A program made the position numbers and the translations under genes. From the NCBI GenBank assembly GCA_050301795.1, contig JBNKZU010000043.1:29328-93327 (forward strand): DNA of 64,000 bases. The letters run 5' to 3'. Source of the stretch: JBNKZU01 sp050301795. GTDB taxonomy: Bacteria; Pseudomonadota; Gammaproteobacteria; Thiohalomonadales; Thiohalomonadaceae. The notes under the pieces were generated by a model. It saw only the letters and a list, made by a program, of their open reading frames with translations, was not told the DNA's origin and ran no database searches. Below are positions 25,578 to 33,834 of this stretch, in pieces (within the stretch, counting starts at the first letter, position 1; each line of letters starts with the position of its first letter).

Positions 25578-27098
25578 ATGAATGTGAAAAAGAATCATTT
25601 GCGCCAATTCTGGAGAAGCAGCACAGTTGAAGGTGGAGTTAAAAAGCTAGAAACAGGGGTTTCCGGTTTTGATGAATTACTCGAAGGTGGCTTACCAGAA
25701 GGCAGAACAGTATTGATCAGTGCCGGGCCGGGATGTGGTAAAACAGTGCTACTTGCAGACTATATCTATAGAGGTGTTACAGAGTTTCAACAGCCAGGAA
25801 TTTTTCTAACTTTTGAGGAGCGGCCCAAAGATGTTTTTCAGAATTTGCGAAGTTTTGGTTGGGACTATGAAAAATATATCGATGAGGGCTTGATATCAAT
25901 CATAGATGCCTCGTTGCCTGATGAGATTGAGGTTAAGTACGGGGAATCGATTAATTGGCTGGAGCCACTGCTTGCACGTATAGAATACACAGCCAATAAA
26001 ATCGGGGCAAAAAGAATAGCTATTGATAATCTTGGTGCAGCACTATTACGTTATGAAGCTCATATTGACAGCCATGAATCTCGTGAGAAGATCTTCAGGT
26101 TTATGGATGGAATTAAAAGTATTGGTTTAACTACCCTGCTAAGTACTGAGCGCTCAGAAAGTTCTGCCTCACTTAGGGTGTATGGAGTGGAAGAGTTTGT
26201 CAGTGAGGGTGTGATTGAGTTAAACCTTGAATCTCATCCTTCGAGTGACGTCAGAACAATCCGCGTTATTAAACTTAGAGGATGTGGTTTCCGGAGCGGA
26301 AAAGTTATTTTTGATATAAACAATCATGGAATCGAGATATATCCTAAAATACCCATTGATACCAGTGTGGGTACAACTGATTTTTCCATGCGTGAAACCT
26401 TTGGTATTCCTGGGTTGGATGATGCTTTGGGTGGGGGGGTTCCTCAGGGGCATGTTATGCTGATCACCGGTAATACTGGTACAGGAAAATCGACACTGGG
26501 GATGCATTTTGTGAAAGCCGGTCTCGAAAATAAACAACCTTCAATATGGGTGGCATTGGAAGAGCCTGTAAAACAGGTCATGAAAACAGCAAAAAGTCAT
26601 GGATGGGATTTTCAGCCATATTTAGATAATAATAGCTTTCGTTTCATTACAGCGGAATTGATTAATATCATTCCAGATAAATTGATTTACGATATTATAG
26701 ATACAGTTCAGCAAACTGATGCAAAACGTATTGTTGTTGACTCGGTATCAAGCATGGAATCAGCAACTATGAATAGAGAGTCTGTACGTGAATTCATGAT
26801 GCAATTGGCAGGGTTTGCCAAAACCAAAGGGATTACGGTGATTTTGAACTACCTCAGTGGCAGTTCATTTGGTGCAGGTACTGGTCAGCTTTTAGGTACC
26901 ATAACTACAAATGATATGAGACTGTCGTCAATCGTTGATGGCATAATCATGTTGCGCTATGTGGAGCGTGATCAGGGAGTGGAAAAACTGATTAATGTTC
27001 TAAAGCTTCGAGGTAGTGATCATGTTAAGGATATACTCCGTTTTGAAATCAATAAGGATGGATTCATGTTGGGCAAACGATTTGGAGTACATACCTAA
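25578..27098 (+). CDS. kaiC: KaiC-family double RecA-domain ATPase
   Basis: The 506-residue protein has two tandem KaiC/RecA-like domains. CI has Walker A SAGPGCGKT near 48-56 and the catalytic Glu pair in TFEERPKD. CII has Walker A GNTGTGKST near 297-305 and the Glu pair in ALEEPVK. In CII, aligned by eye to cyanobacterial KaiC, the phosphorylation segment SHISTITDTI corresponds to MRLSSIVDGI, so the S431/T432 pair reads Ser-Ser and the T426 position reads Asn. That suggests a KaiC2-like protein rather than a canonical clock KaiC. The C-terminus ends soon after the RGSDH motif (KaiC: RGSWH), without an A-loop tail. Confidence 0.88.
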   Translation: MNVKKNHLRQFWRSSTVEGGVKKLETGVSGFDELLEGGLPEGRTVLISAGPGCGKTVLLADYIYRGVTEFQQPGIFLTFEERPKDVFQNLRSFGWDYEKYIDEGLISIIDASLPDEIEVKYGESINWLEPLLARIEYTANKIGAKRIAIDNLGAALLRYEAHIDSHESREKIFRFMDGIKSIGLTTLLSTERSESSASLRVYGVEEFVSEGVIELNLESHPSSDVRTIRVIKLRGCGFRSGKVIFDINNHGIEIYPKIPIDTSVGTTDFSMRETFGIPGLDDALGGGVPQGHVMLITGNTGTGKSTLGMHFVKAGLENKQPSIWVALEEPVKQVMKTAKSHGWDFQPYLDNNSFRFITAELINIIPDKLIYDIIDTVQQTDAKRIVVDSVSSMESATMNRESVREFMMQLAGFAKTKGITVILNYLSGSSFGAGTGQLLGTITTNDMRLSSIVDGIIMLRYVERDQGVEKLINVLKLRGSDHVKDILRFEINKDGFMLGKRFGVHT

Positions 27099-27174
27099 TC
27101 TTATATCTGGCAGGGTAAGTTGATGATGGATATGTTTTTTATAACATAGTTTTGTTGTTCTAAGGCTTTAAAAT

Positions 27175-27213
27175 ATCATTAACAAAAACTACCCATGTGT
27201 GAGTTATAATTAA
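27175..27213 (+). pseudogene. 3' remnant of hupK
   Basis: In the frame of hupK this segment reads IINKNYPCVSYN then stop, matching the true HupK end IIKVIDPCVSYD. It lies 75 bp before hypF. It has no start and no function on its own. It marks the right-hand copy of the old hupK-hypF junction. Confidence 0.75.
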
Positions 27214-27329
27214 CGATCAGCGACTAGTAGAACAATCGTTCTCAATTTTGCGTGATAACATATGCACTTCACAAGCAGGTAATCCGAATGACGTATGGCG
27301 AAATGATCCGAGTGACAGGTACGGTTCAG
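27175..27329 (+). repeat. Right copy of the diverged direct repeat
   Basis: This copy holds the hupK 3' remnant, the old intergenic gap and the genuine start of hypF. It aligns with 22488-22639. Copy-to-copy spacing is 4,687 bp. See the entry at 22488. Confidence 0.8.
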
Positions 27330-29597
27330 GGCGTCGGCTTCCGTCCGACAGTCTGGCGGCTTGCTAACGCATGCGGTATTCAAGGCAAGGTATGGAATGA
27401 TGCCCATGGTGTGATGATTGAAGCACAGGCATCACAGGCGGTGATTACATCCTTTATTGAACAATTACACCAGTCTCTGCCGCCACTTGCCATCATTGAC
27501 CAAATTACTCGAACTCCAATAGAGGGTCATGTCGAGCCGGTTGATGGCTTTGAAGTGGTTACAAGTCGCAATGGCGATATGCATACCTCTGTTGCTGCGG
27601 ATGCGGCAACCTGTCCTGATTGCTTGGCTGAGCTATTAGATCCTTCCAATCGCAGATATCAATACCCCTTTACTAACTGTACCCACTGTGGGCCGCGACT
27701 CTCGATTATTCATTCAATTCCTTATGACCGTGTAAATACCAGCATGGAAAAGTTTAAGATGTGTCCTGAGTGTCAGGCAGAATACGATAATCCGGTGGAT
27801 CGTCGTTTCCATGCACAACCTAGCGCGTGTAGTGTTTGTGGACCAAAGGTCTTTTTACAGAACCGACAGGGCAATACCGTTGAGAGTGATGATGCGATTG
27901 AAGCGGCCGCAGAGCTTATTCGTGATGGAAGAGTCGTTGCCATTAAAGGGATCGGTGGTATCCATTTAGCCTGTGATGCAAGTAATGAAGGTGCAGTTGC
28001 TGCATTACGTCAACGTAAGCACCGATACCATAAAGCATTGGCGCTCATGGCGCGTGATGTAGAAATGGTGCGGCAATATGCAATGGTGAGCGCCAAAGAG
28101 CAGACACTACTTCAAGACCGTGCCGCGCCGATTGTGGTATTGAATAAGCGTGGAAAGGATTTGGCAGGGAGTATTGCTCCGGGACAGAGCACCCTTGGGT
28201 TTATGCTGCCTTACACGCCATTACATCTGTTGCTAATGAGAACGATTGATAACCCGATCGTACTGACCTCTGGTAATCGTAGCGATGAACCCCAGACCAT
28301 TGATAACCAAGATGCACATCAACGCCTGGGTGAAATAGCCGATTACTTTCTATTACATGATCGCGACATTGTGAATCGGCTAGATGACTCTGTGGTGCGT
28401 GTAATGGATGGCGAGGTACGGCTCCTCCGCCGGGCGCGGGGATATGCACCACAACCGATATCACTCCCTAAGGCATTTGCATCATCCTTAAACATTCTTG
28501 CCATGGGTGGCGAGCTAAAAAATACCTTCTGCCTGATTAAAGATGGCAAGGCGATCGTGTCACAACACATGGGCGATCTCGAAGATAGCGCCACATGGCG
28601 AGACTATCAGCACAACCTGACGCTTTATCAGCAGTTATACGATTTTAAGCCTGACATTGTAGTTGTGGATAAGCATCCTGACTATCTATCAACCCAACAC
28701 GGTAGAAAGATTGCCGCCGAGGCAGGAGTGCCGTTGATAGAGGTTCAACACCATCATGCACATATCACCTCATGCATGGCTGAACACGGTATAGAGCCGG
28801 ATGAGTCAGTTCTGGGTGTTGCTCTGGATGGTCTCGGATACGGGGAGGATGGAACCATCTGGGGGGGAGAGTTTTTTCGGGTCAATTATCAACACCACCG
28901 TCGACTGGCTTATTTCCAGCCGATCCCGATGATTGGTGGCAATAAAGCGATGTTTGAACCGTGGAGAAACACACTGGCACATCTCACAACCACCATTGGT
29001 TGGGATGAAGTGACCTGGTTATATGGTGATCTCGAAATAATCCGATATCTGCAAACTCAACCTGTAGATATCCTGCATACGATGATGGAGAAGAAGATAA
29101 ATTCTCCTCTTGCCTCGTCAGCCGGAAGACTATTTGATGCAGTTGCCGCAGCGTTAAATATCTGCCGTGAACACGCCGGTTTTGAAGGGCAGGCGGCAAT
29201 AGAGTTAGAGACGGCCGCATCAGAACATTTTGAAGCCCAGAGAGAGAATGGTTATGTCGTTCAGCATCAAGGTTCAGCTATCAACTGGATAACACTATGG
29301 CAGGGTATTCTTGATGACCTGAAGCAGGGAACGGAGACCGGAGTGATTGCTGCACGTTTTCATCACTGTGTTGCAAGGATCATCGTATTGACTGCAACCA
29401 CGCTTGCGGCAAAAGAGCAGCTAACCACAGTGGCATTAAGTGGCGGTGTCTTTCAGAACCGATTGTTGTTAGAAGAGGTTGCTGCTCAGATTCGATCACA
29501 TGGTCTTAGGGTGATCGCACCAGTCAAGCTCCCAGCCAATGACGGTGGTCTCTCGCTGGGTCAAGCCGTCTATGCTGCGGTAGTTAATGCTCAATGA
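27288..29597 (+). CDS. hypF: Carbamoyltransferase HypF (hydrogenase maturation)
   Basis: The start at ATG 27288 begins MTYGEMIRVTGTVQGVGFRP and gives 769 residues, normal for HypF. Domains in order: acylphosphatase (VTGTVQGVGFRP), two zinc fingers (CPDC...CTHC near 105-130; CPEC...CSVC near 155-185), a YrdC/Sua5-like domain (KGIGGIHLACDA) and a Kae1/O-carbamoyltransferase-like domain (VQHHHAHITSCMAEHG, ALSGGVFQNRLLLEEV). It uses carbamoyl phosphate and ATP to build the CN ligands of the NiFe site with HypE. Other hyp genes and hydrogenase subunits are not in the window. The GT gene overlaps its stop. Confidence 0.95.
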   Translation: MTYGEMIRVTGTVQGVGFRPTVWRLANACGIQGKVWNDAHGVMIEAQASQAVITSFIEQLHQSLPPLAIIDQITRTPIEGHVEPVDGFEVVTSRNGDMHTSVAADAATCPDCLAELLDPSNRRYQYPFTNCTHCGPRLSIIHSIPYDRVNTSMEKFKMCPECQAEYDNPVDRRFHAQPSACSVCGPKVFLQNRQGNTVESDDAIEAAAELIRDGRVVAIKGIGGIHLACDASNEGAVAALRQRKHRYHKALALMARDVEMVRQYAMVSAKEQTLLQDRAAPIVVLNKRGKDLAGSIAPGQSTLGFMLPYTPLHLLLMRTIDNPIVLTSGNRSDEPQTIDNQDAHQRLGEIADYFLLHDRDIVNRLDDSVVRVMDGEVRLLRRARGYAPQPISLPKAFASSLNILAMGGELKNTFCLIKDGKAIVSQHMGDLEDSATWRDYQHNLTLYQQLYDFKPDIVVVDKHPDYLSTQHGRKIAAEAGVPLIEVQHHHAHITSCMAEHGIEPDESVLGVALDGLGYGEDGTIWGGEFFRVNYQHHRRLAYFQPIPMIGGNKAMFEPWRNTLAHLTTTIGWDEVTWLYGDLEIIRYLQTQPVDILHTMMEKKINSPLASSAGRLFDAVAAALNICREHAGFEGQAAIELETAASEHFEAQRENGYVVQHQGSAINWITLWQGILDDLKQGTETGVIAARFHHCVARIIVLTATTLAAKEQLTTVALSGGVFQNRLLLEEVAAQIRSHGLRVIAPVKLPANDGGLSLGQAVYAAVVNAQ

Positions 29598-30322
29598 GTG
29601 TTGATTACTCCATAATTGTTCCGGCATGGAATGAGGAGGAGTGGATAGTTATTGCGCTTGATGCCATCAAACAATCAATGGCCACCATTGATTTGGCTGG
29701 TGAAGTGATTGTGGTTGATAACAACTCCACAGATGAGACTGCGATACTTGCTCAAAAACATGGTGCAAGTGTTGTATTTGAACCAATTAACCAAATCTCC
29801 CGTGCCCGTAATCGCGGAGCACAACAGGCGCAGGGGCGATACCTCATCTTTATTGATGCCGACACTATGCTCACACCGGATTTGCTAACTAATGCCCTGA
29901 GTAATCTTGGGAGTGATCAGTGTAGTGGTGGTGGGGCGGTGGTGCAGTTTGATAACAGTGACTCATGGCTTGCGAACTATGGCGTCAAGCTGTGGAACTC
30001 TCTTGCCCATCGCCTTGGTTTGGCTGCTGGCTGTTTTGTCTATTGTCGTCGCGATGCCTATGACGATATTGGTGGATTTAGTGAAAAGGTCTATGCCAGT
30101 GAAGAGATATGGTTTTCCCGCGGGCTTAGGATCTGGGGTAAACAACACCAGATGCGATTTTGCCTGATTCGTGAGACCGAGATCATTTCATCATCTCGCA
30201 AGTTGGAGTGGTTCAATCCCGTCCAGCAGATGTTACTTGTACTACTGCTAACACTCTTTCCTTTTGCCGTGCGATTTAAGTGGTTGTGTAACTTCTGGTA
30301 CAAAAGACCACAACAGAAATGA
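29594..30322 (+). CDS. Family 2 glycosyltransferase
   Basis: The ATG overlaps the hypF stop (ATGA). The 242-residue protein has the GT-A family 2 pattern: SIIVPAWNEEEWI, VIVVDNNSTDETA, NRGAQQAQGRYLIFIDADT (DAD metal site). A hydrophobic C-terminal stretch (MLLVLLLTLFPFAV) may anchor it. The acceptor and sugar are unknown. Sharing a transcript with hypF looks incidental. Confidence 0.85.
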   Translation: MSVDYSIIVPAWNEEEWIVIALDAIKQSMATIDLAGEVIVVDNNSTDETAILAQKHGASVVFEPINQISRARNRGAQQAQGRYLIFIDADTMLTPDLLTNALSNLGSDQCSGGGAVVQFDNSDSWLANYGVKLWNSLAHRLGLAAGCFVYCRRDAYDDIGGFSEKVYASEEIWFSRGLRIWGKQHQMRFCLIRETEIISSSRKLEWFNPVQQMLLVLLLTLFPFAVRFKWLCNFWYKRPQQK

Positions 30323-30400
30323 ACATGAGATGGCTGTCGCAACTCTAATAATGATGAGACAATTGAAGACCTTAAAACCTATATTTAATTGTTATAACAA

Positions 30401-31024
30401 ATGTCTGATATAGAAATACCAAGCGCATATCGTACAGTTCTAAAGCTGCTAAACCTGGAAGCTGACATACCCTATACCAAAGAATGGTCAGCGGCTGCAG
30501 ATTTTGTGCAGATAATTGTGGATGAGGTTTTAACCACAAAACCACAGGCCATTGTCGAGTGCAGTAGTGGTCTAACAACATTGATGTTGGCAAGGGCTTG
30601 TCAGATGGTGGGACAGGGCAGGGTCTATAGTCTTGAGAATGGATCAGAGTATGCCAAGAACTGTCGGGACTATCTAAGCCGTTATCAGCTTAATGAGATT
30701 GCGACAGTAATCGATGCGCCACTGGTCGATACAGCGGTGGGTGATGAGCTGTACCAGTGGTATCAAACAACAGCGTTACCAGATATAAAGATCGACATGT
30801 TGGTGATCGATGGCCCACCCGGATTTATTCAAAAGCATTCACGTCTACCAGCATTGCCTCTATTAATGGAGCGACTTGCTGATAACTGTGTAGTCTTTCT
30901 TGATGATGCCGCCAGAGATGATGAAAAGGAGCTGGTGGCGATGTGGCTGGATATGTACCCGGAGTTTGAACATCAATACCTGGATTATGAACGTGGATGT
31001 TCAGTGTTAAAGCGTAAAGTGTGA
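30401..31024 (+). CDS. Class I methyltransferase-like protein
   Basis: The 207-residue protein has a Rossmann-type pattern: AIVECSSGLTTLMLARACQM near residues 50-70 (glycine-poor motif I), VYSLENGSEYAKNCR (motif II acidic), and LVIDGPPGFIQKHSR near 135-150 (IDGPP, as in methyltransferase family 24). I infer an SAM-dependent methyltransferase of unknown substrate. Its last 20 codons are copied in degraded form at 32533-32604, so a related gene or duplicated end once existed downstream. Confidence 0.65.
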   Translation: MSDIEIPSAYRTVLKLLNLEADIPYTKEWSAAADFVQIIVDEVLTTKPQAIVECSSGLTTLMLARACQMVGQGRVYSLENGSEYAKNCRDYLSRYQLNEIATVIDAPLVDTAVGDELYQWYQTTALPDIKIDMLVIDGPPGFIQKHSRLPALPLLMERLADNCVVFLDDAARDDEKELVAMWLDMYPEFEHQYLDYERGCSVLKRKV

Positions 31025-31032
31025 TGTCTGGG

Positions 31033-31059
31033 GTCGGAGTCGCAACAGACGACTCCGAC
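31033..31059. repeat. Perfect 10-bp inverted repeat after the methyltransferase gene
   Basis: GTCGGAGTCG (31033-31042) and CGACTCCGAC (31050-31059) form a stem with a 7-base loop, without a T-run. The core GTCGGAGTC recurs in the hairpin at 35267-35300, also at a gene end. This suggests a dispersed hairpin family or a shared transcript-end structure. Confidence 0.6.
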
Positions 31060-31097
31060 TCCGTGCTATAAACGACATTCACCAAAATAAAAAGAGC

Positions 31098-31739
31098 ATG
31101 ACTATGAAAACATCAGGCAGTAATGACGTTTGTGAAATGTATAACACCTCAGCGGAATTTTATTCACAGATGATGGATGATGAAATCAAACATCCTGTCT
31201 ATACCAAAACCTTCACCCGCCTGCATGAGAATATCAAAGATCAACAGGGTGCCTTGATCGATACGGCCTGTGGTACAGGTCACATGCTGGCGATGTATCA
31301 CGATAACTATGATCCAGATCGCCTCCTTATTGGTATTGATCTTTCAACCAGTATGACCTCGATAGCAAGCAACAAACTCGGCTCAAGGGCCAGGATCATT
31401 ACAGGTGATATGTGCAAGCTGAATTCGATTGATGCTGACTCAGCAGTTGCAGTGCTTAACTTCTTTGCTCTCCACCATCTTGATGCTGAACAGATAGAAG
31501 ACGCTTTGCGAGAGTGGTATCGTGTACTAAAACCACAGGGTCAGTTATTTATCGCCACCTGGGAGGGTGAGGGTGCTATCGATTATGGTGGTGAATCAGA
31601 TATTATTGCACTCAGATATCGGCTTGATGAGTTAATACCACTGGTACAAAAGGCCGGATTTGAGATAACAAGATCGGCTGTAGAACCAGTGGAAGAGTTT
31701 CCTATGGATGCAATCTATATTGATGCAGTGAAAGTGTAA
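31098..31739 (+). CDS. SAM-dependent methyltransferase (class I)
   Basis: The 213-residue protein has canonical motifs: motif I LIDTACGTGHMLAMY, motif II acidic LIGIDLSTSM, the Asp in ITGDMCKL, motif IV-like VAVLNFFALHHL, and post-motif RVLKPQGQLFIATWEG. This is the Methyltransf_11/25 pattern of small-molecule methyltransferases. The substrate is not predictable. It follows the other methyltransferase by 73 bp, with a hairpin between, and precedes the toxin-antitoxin region. Confidence 0.8.
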   Translation: MTMKTSGSNDVCEMYNTSAEFYSQMMDDEIKHPVYTKTFTRLHENIKDQQGALIDTACGTGHMLAMYHDNYDPDRLLIGIDLSTSMTSIASNKLGSRARIITGDMCKLNSIDADSAVAVLNFFALHHLDAEQIEDALREWYRVLKPQGQLFIATWEGEGAIDYGGESDIIALRYRLDELIPLVQKAGFEITRSAVEPVEEFPMDAIYIDAVKV

Positions 31740-31769
31740 CTACTCTTTACTATTAATAGGTGCCAGCTC

Positions 31770-31806
31770 GTAGCCTGGATGTAGCGAAGCGGAATCCGGG
31801 AGTAGT
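31770..31806. repeat. 37-bp REP-like repeat, copy 1
   Basis: This 37-bp sequence, with the core CCTGGATGTAGCGAAG then CGGAATCCGGG, is identical to 32390-32426. The core can fold (GGAT/ATCC arms around GCGAAGCG). Its last bases abut the truncated higB reading frame. Confidence 0.85.
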
Positions 31807-32075
31807 GTTTTCTCCACAAAGGACTAGAGCGTTTTTATAAAACGGGTAAGTCGTCATGGATACAAGCCAAGCATGACAGACGTTTAAGGCTAATCCTTAC
31901 TAACCTGGATCAGGCAGAAGATCCGAAGGATATGGATTTACCTGGTTTACAGTTACACGAACTAAAAGGCAGCCGAAAAAATATATGGTCTGTATCGGTT
32001 AGCGGCAACTGGAGGGTTACATTCAGGTTTAATGGTAGGGATGCAGAAATAGTCAATTATGAGGATTATCACTAA
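31806..32075 (+). pseudogene. higB: HigB-type toxin, 5'-truncated
   Basis: The frame from 31806 to TAA at 32073-32075 reads FLHKGLERFYKTG, then SSWIQAKHDRRLRLIL, LPGLQLHELKG, and the RelE/HigB signature GNWRVTFRF and NYEDYH at the end. Family members begin with a short Met-x-x-x-F-x-HKGLERF. Here the codon before Cys-Phe is TAG, inside the end of the 37-bp repeat, and no ATG, GTG or TTG lies in frame until deep inside the protein. The toxin thus appears to have lost its first few codons and to be non-functional, unless a non-standard start is used. It overlaps the antitoxin start (TAATG). Confidence 0.7.
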
Positions 32076-32371
32076 TGAGTATGCACAATCCCGCACATCC
32101 AGGTGAAATATTAAAAGAGCTGGTAATAACACCTTTAGAGCTGACCATTACAGATGTCGCAGAGCATCTGAACATTAGTAGAAAAACGCTATCCAAGGTA
32201 TTGAACGGCAGGGGTGCCATTACACCTGAAATGGCCTTGCGACTGGAACTGGTTTTCAAGAAACCGTCAGCTGATCACTGGCTACGCTTACAAAGCGCCT
32301 ATGATTTATGGTGTGCGCGCCAATATGAATCCGAGTTACATGTTCAGCCCTATCGTGCTGGATATGCATGA
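32075..32371 (+). CDS. higA: HigA-type antitoxin / addiction-module XRE regulator
   Basis: The 98-residue protein has the HigA family start HPGEILKELVITPLELTITD and an XRE helix-turn-helix: VAEHLNISRKTLSKVLNGRG followed by AITPEMALRLELVF. Its C-terminal SADHWLRLQSAYDLWCARQ is typical of HigA. It neutralises HigB and represses the operon in known systems. The start overlaps the toxin stop, the normal toxin-first order of higBA. The gene itself looks intact even though higB does not. Confidence 0.9.
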   Translation: MSMHNPAHPGEILKELVITPLELTITDVAEHLNISRKTLSKVLNGRGAITPEMALRLELVFKKPSADHWLRLQSAYDLWCARQYESELHVQPYRAGYA

Positions 32372-32389
32372 TGGATTTATAGCAAACAG

Positions 32390-32426
32390 GTAGCCTGGAT
32401 GTAGCGAAGCGGAATCCGGGAGTAGT
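32390..32426. repeat. 37-bp REP-like repeat, copy 2
   Basis: Identical over 37 bp to 31770-31806. The two copies bracket the higBA pair. Directly followed by further related repeats at 32431-32511. Confidence 0.85.
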
Positions 32427-32430
32427 ATGT

Positions 32431-32511
32431 CGCCCGGATGCAGCAAGGCGTAATCCGGGATTAGCGTTTCTTCTATAAATCCGGATTACATTTCATTTCA
32501 TCCGGGTTACT
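32431..32511. repeat. Degenerate REP-like repeats
   Basis: CGCCCGGATGCAGCAAGGCG with TAATCCGGG (32431-32463) is a variant of the 37-bp repeat. It is followed by a CCGGAT...ATCCGG arm pair (32481-32505). They form a small cluster of CCGGAT-based palindromic elements in the 320-bp gap between higA and the next gene. Confidence 0.65.
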
Positions 32512-32532
32512 CGCTACTCGCTTGCCGCAACA

Positions 32533-32604
32533 GGGTTAAAGTATTATCCTGAGTTTACACATGATTATTTAGAATTCGAACGTGGGTGTTCAGTGTTAAA
32601 ATGA
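32533..32604 (+). pseudogene. 3' fragment of a methyltransferase gene
   Basis: The frame reads GLKYYPEFTHDYLEFERG, then CSVLK and stop. It matches the end of the intact protein at 30401-31024 (YPEFEHQYLDYERG, then CSVLKRKV). Only the last 20 or so codons remain, directly after the REP-like cluster. It indicates a lost paralogue or a duplicated gene end flanking the region with the second methyltransferase and higBA. Confidence 0.75.
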
Positions 32605-32691
32605 AACAAGAATAATTATGCTTGAAAAAATGCAACGAATGGCTGTTATCACCCTATAGCGGTAGTTTAAAAAATGATAAGGGATAACGTT

Positions 32692-33081
32692 ATGGATAAG
32701 GTAGCAAAAATATTAATAGGGATTGGTGTAACTATTACATTGTGGGTTTGGCTGTATGAATCATCTACAGCATTTGAATGGGAGACACCAAAAGACTTTT
32801 TTATTGATATCATTTTTCAAATGGTGATCAGTGTTCCCTGGATAGTCTTGCTTGGTCTTTATATCAAACAAAAAAACATACTAGGTATCGTTATATCTGC
32901 TGTACTTATGTTGTTATTAGAATTTTTGGCGTACTACACCACATTTATAAATCCTGAAGGTTCAACAGCGGCATTAATTTATGTAGTAAAACCGTTTTAT
33001 CAGATAATTATTATGCTAGTTGGACTATCGATAGGCTATGGAATAAGAAAGAATAGTACTCAAGAAATAAACAACCCATGA
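32692..33081 (+). CDS. Small four-helix membrane protein, unknown
   Basis: ATG 32692 is preferred over 32674, because an AAGGGAT site lies before it; the product is 129 residues. Four hydrophobic segments are visible near residues 5-22, 38-58, 62-84 and 95-115 (for example ILGIVISAVLMLLLEFLAYY and IIIMLVGLSIGYGI). No motif or family is recognised. It stands alone after the repeat cluster, in an AT-rich stretch unlike the flanking genes. Confidence 0.55.
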   Translation: MDKVAKILIGIGVTITLWVWLYESSTAFEWETPKDFFIDIIFQMVISVPWIVLLGLYIKQKNILGIVISAVLMLLLEFLAYYTTFINPEGSTAALIYVVKPFYQIIIMLVGLSIGYGIRKNSTQEINNP

Positions 33082-33227
33082 ATATTGTTGCCATGATAAA
33101 TGTCTGCTTATGGATAGAACTGTGATATGGTCAAAACACCCTAAGGCTGTCGTACATTAAGCTTTACTTGTCATCATGAAATGATATTGCTTTAAATAAG
33201 AATAAACATACCAAGGATTGTATTTGT

Positions 33228-33815
33228 ATGAACCTAATTTGGCGAAAAATAAAAATCGGTCTTTTGACCATTTTAGGACTTCCATTATTACTGATAACAC
33301 CATTTGTTCTGCGCTATCACAAAAAGTTAGAGAATCAATTCCACACAGATCCAGACTCAATGGATGATGAGTTCAGAGAATATATGCAGTTCACAAAAAT
33401 GGATGAAAAAACATATGAAGAACTTTTAAAAGGTAATTACAAAGAAGCAAAAAATTTATCATTAAAGCTTCTTGAACTAGCTGAAAACTATACTAATGAC
33501 TGGAATTACGGAAATGCAGTACACCATGCAAACACAGTTTTAGGATTGTTATCAGTAAAAGAAGGGAATATCGAAAAAGCAATTCACCACCTTAAAATGT
33601 CAGGTGATATATCGGGCTCTCCACAGTTAAATAGCCATGGTCCATGTTTATCATTAGCGATGGAATTACTGTTAATCAGTAGAGATAGTGATGTTATTGA
33701 TTACCTTCAAAGTGTCGATTATTTTTGGGATTGTGGCTACAAAAAAATACCTAAATGGATAGCAACAATTGAATCAGGAGAAGTTCCAGAAGAATGGGAA
33801 CGATTGAAATACTAA
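33228..33815 (+). CDS. Membrane-anchored TPR-like protein, unknown
   Basis: The 195-residue product has one N-terminal membrane helix (GLLTILGLPLLLITPFVLRY), then helices arranged like TPR units around residues 60-160 (YKEAKNLSLKLLELAENYTN; GNIEKAIHHLKMSGDI). The C-terminus ends WIATIESGEVPEEWERLKY. It looks like a conserved hypothetical of about 200 residues found in scattered bacteria, but no function is known to me. AT-rich, like its neighbours. Confidence 0.55.
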   Translation: MNLIWRKIKIGLLTILGLPLLLITPFVLRYHKKLENQFHTDPDSMDDEFREYMQFTKMDEKTYEELLKGNYKEAKNLSLKLLELAENYTNDWNYGNAVHHANTVLGLLSVKEGNIEKAIHHLKMSGDISGSPQLNSHGPCLSLAMELLLISRDSDVIDYLQSVDYFWDCGYKKIPKWIATIESGEVPEEWERLKY

Positions 33816-33834
33816 TTTTAAAAATGAGTCATGT

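Noticed and set aside
27252..27287. Longer HypF starting at 27252
   Set aside because: The 12 extra codons do not match the HypF family start, and the duplicated junction at 22597 begins at the same Met codon position as 27288.
21384..29597. A full hydrogenase operon
   Set aside because: Only hupK and hypF are present; no structural subunits or hypA-E genes lie in the window.
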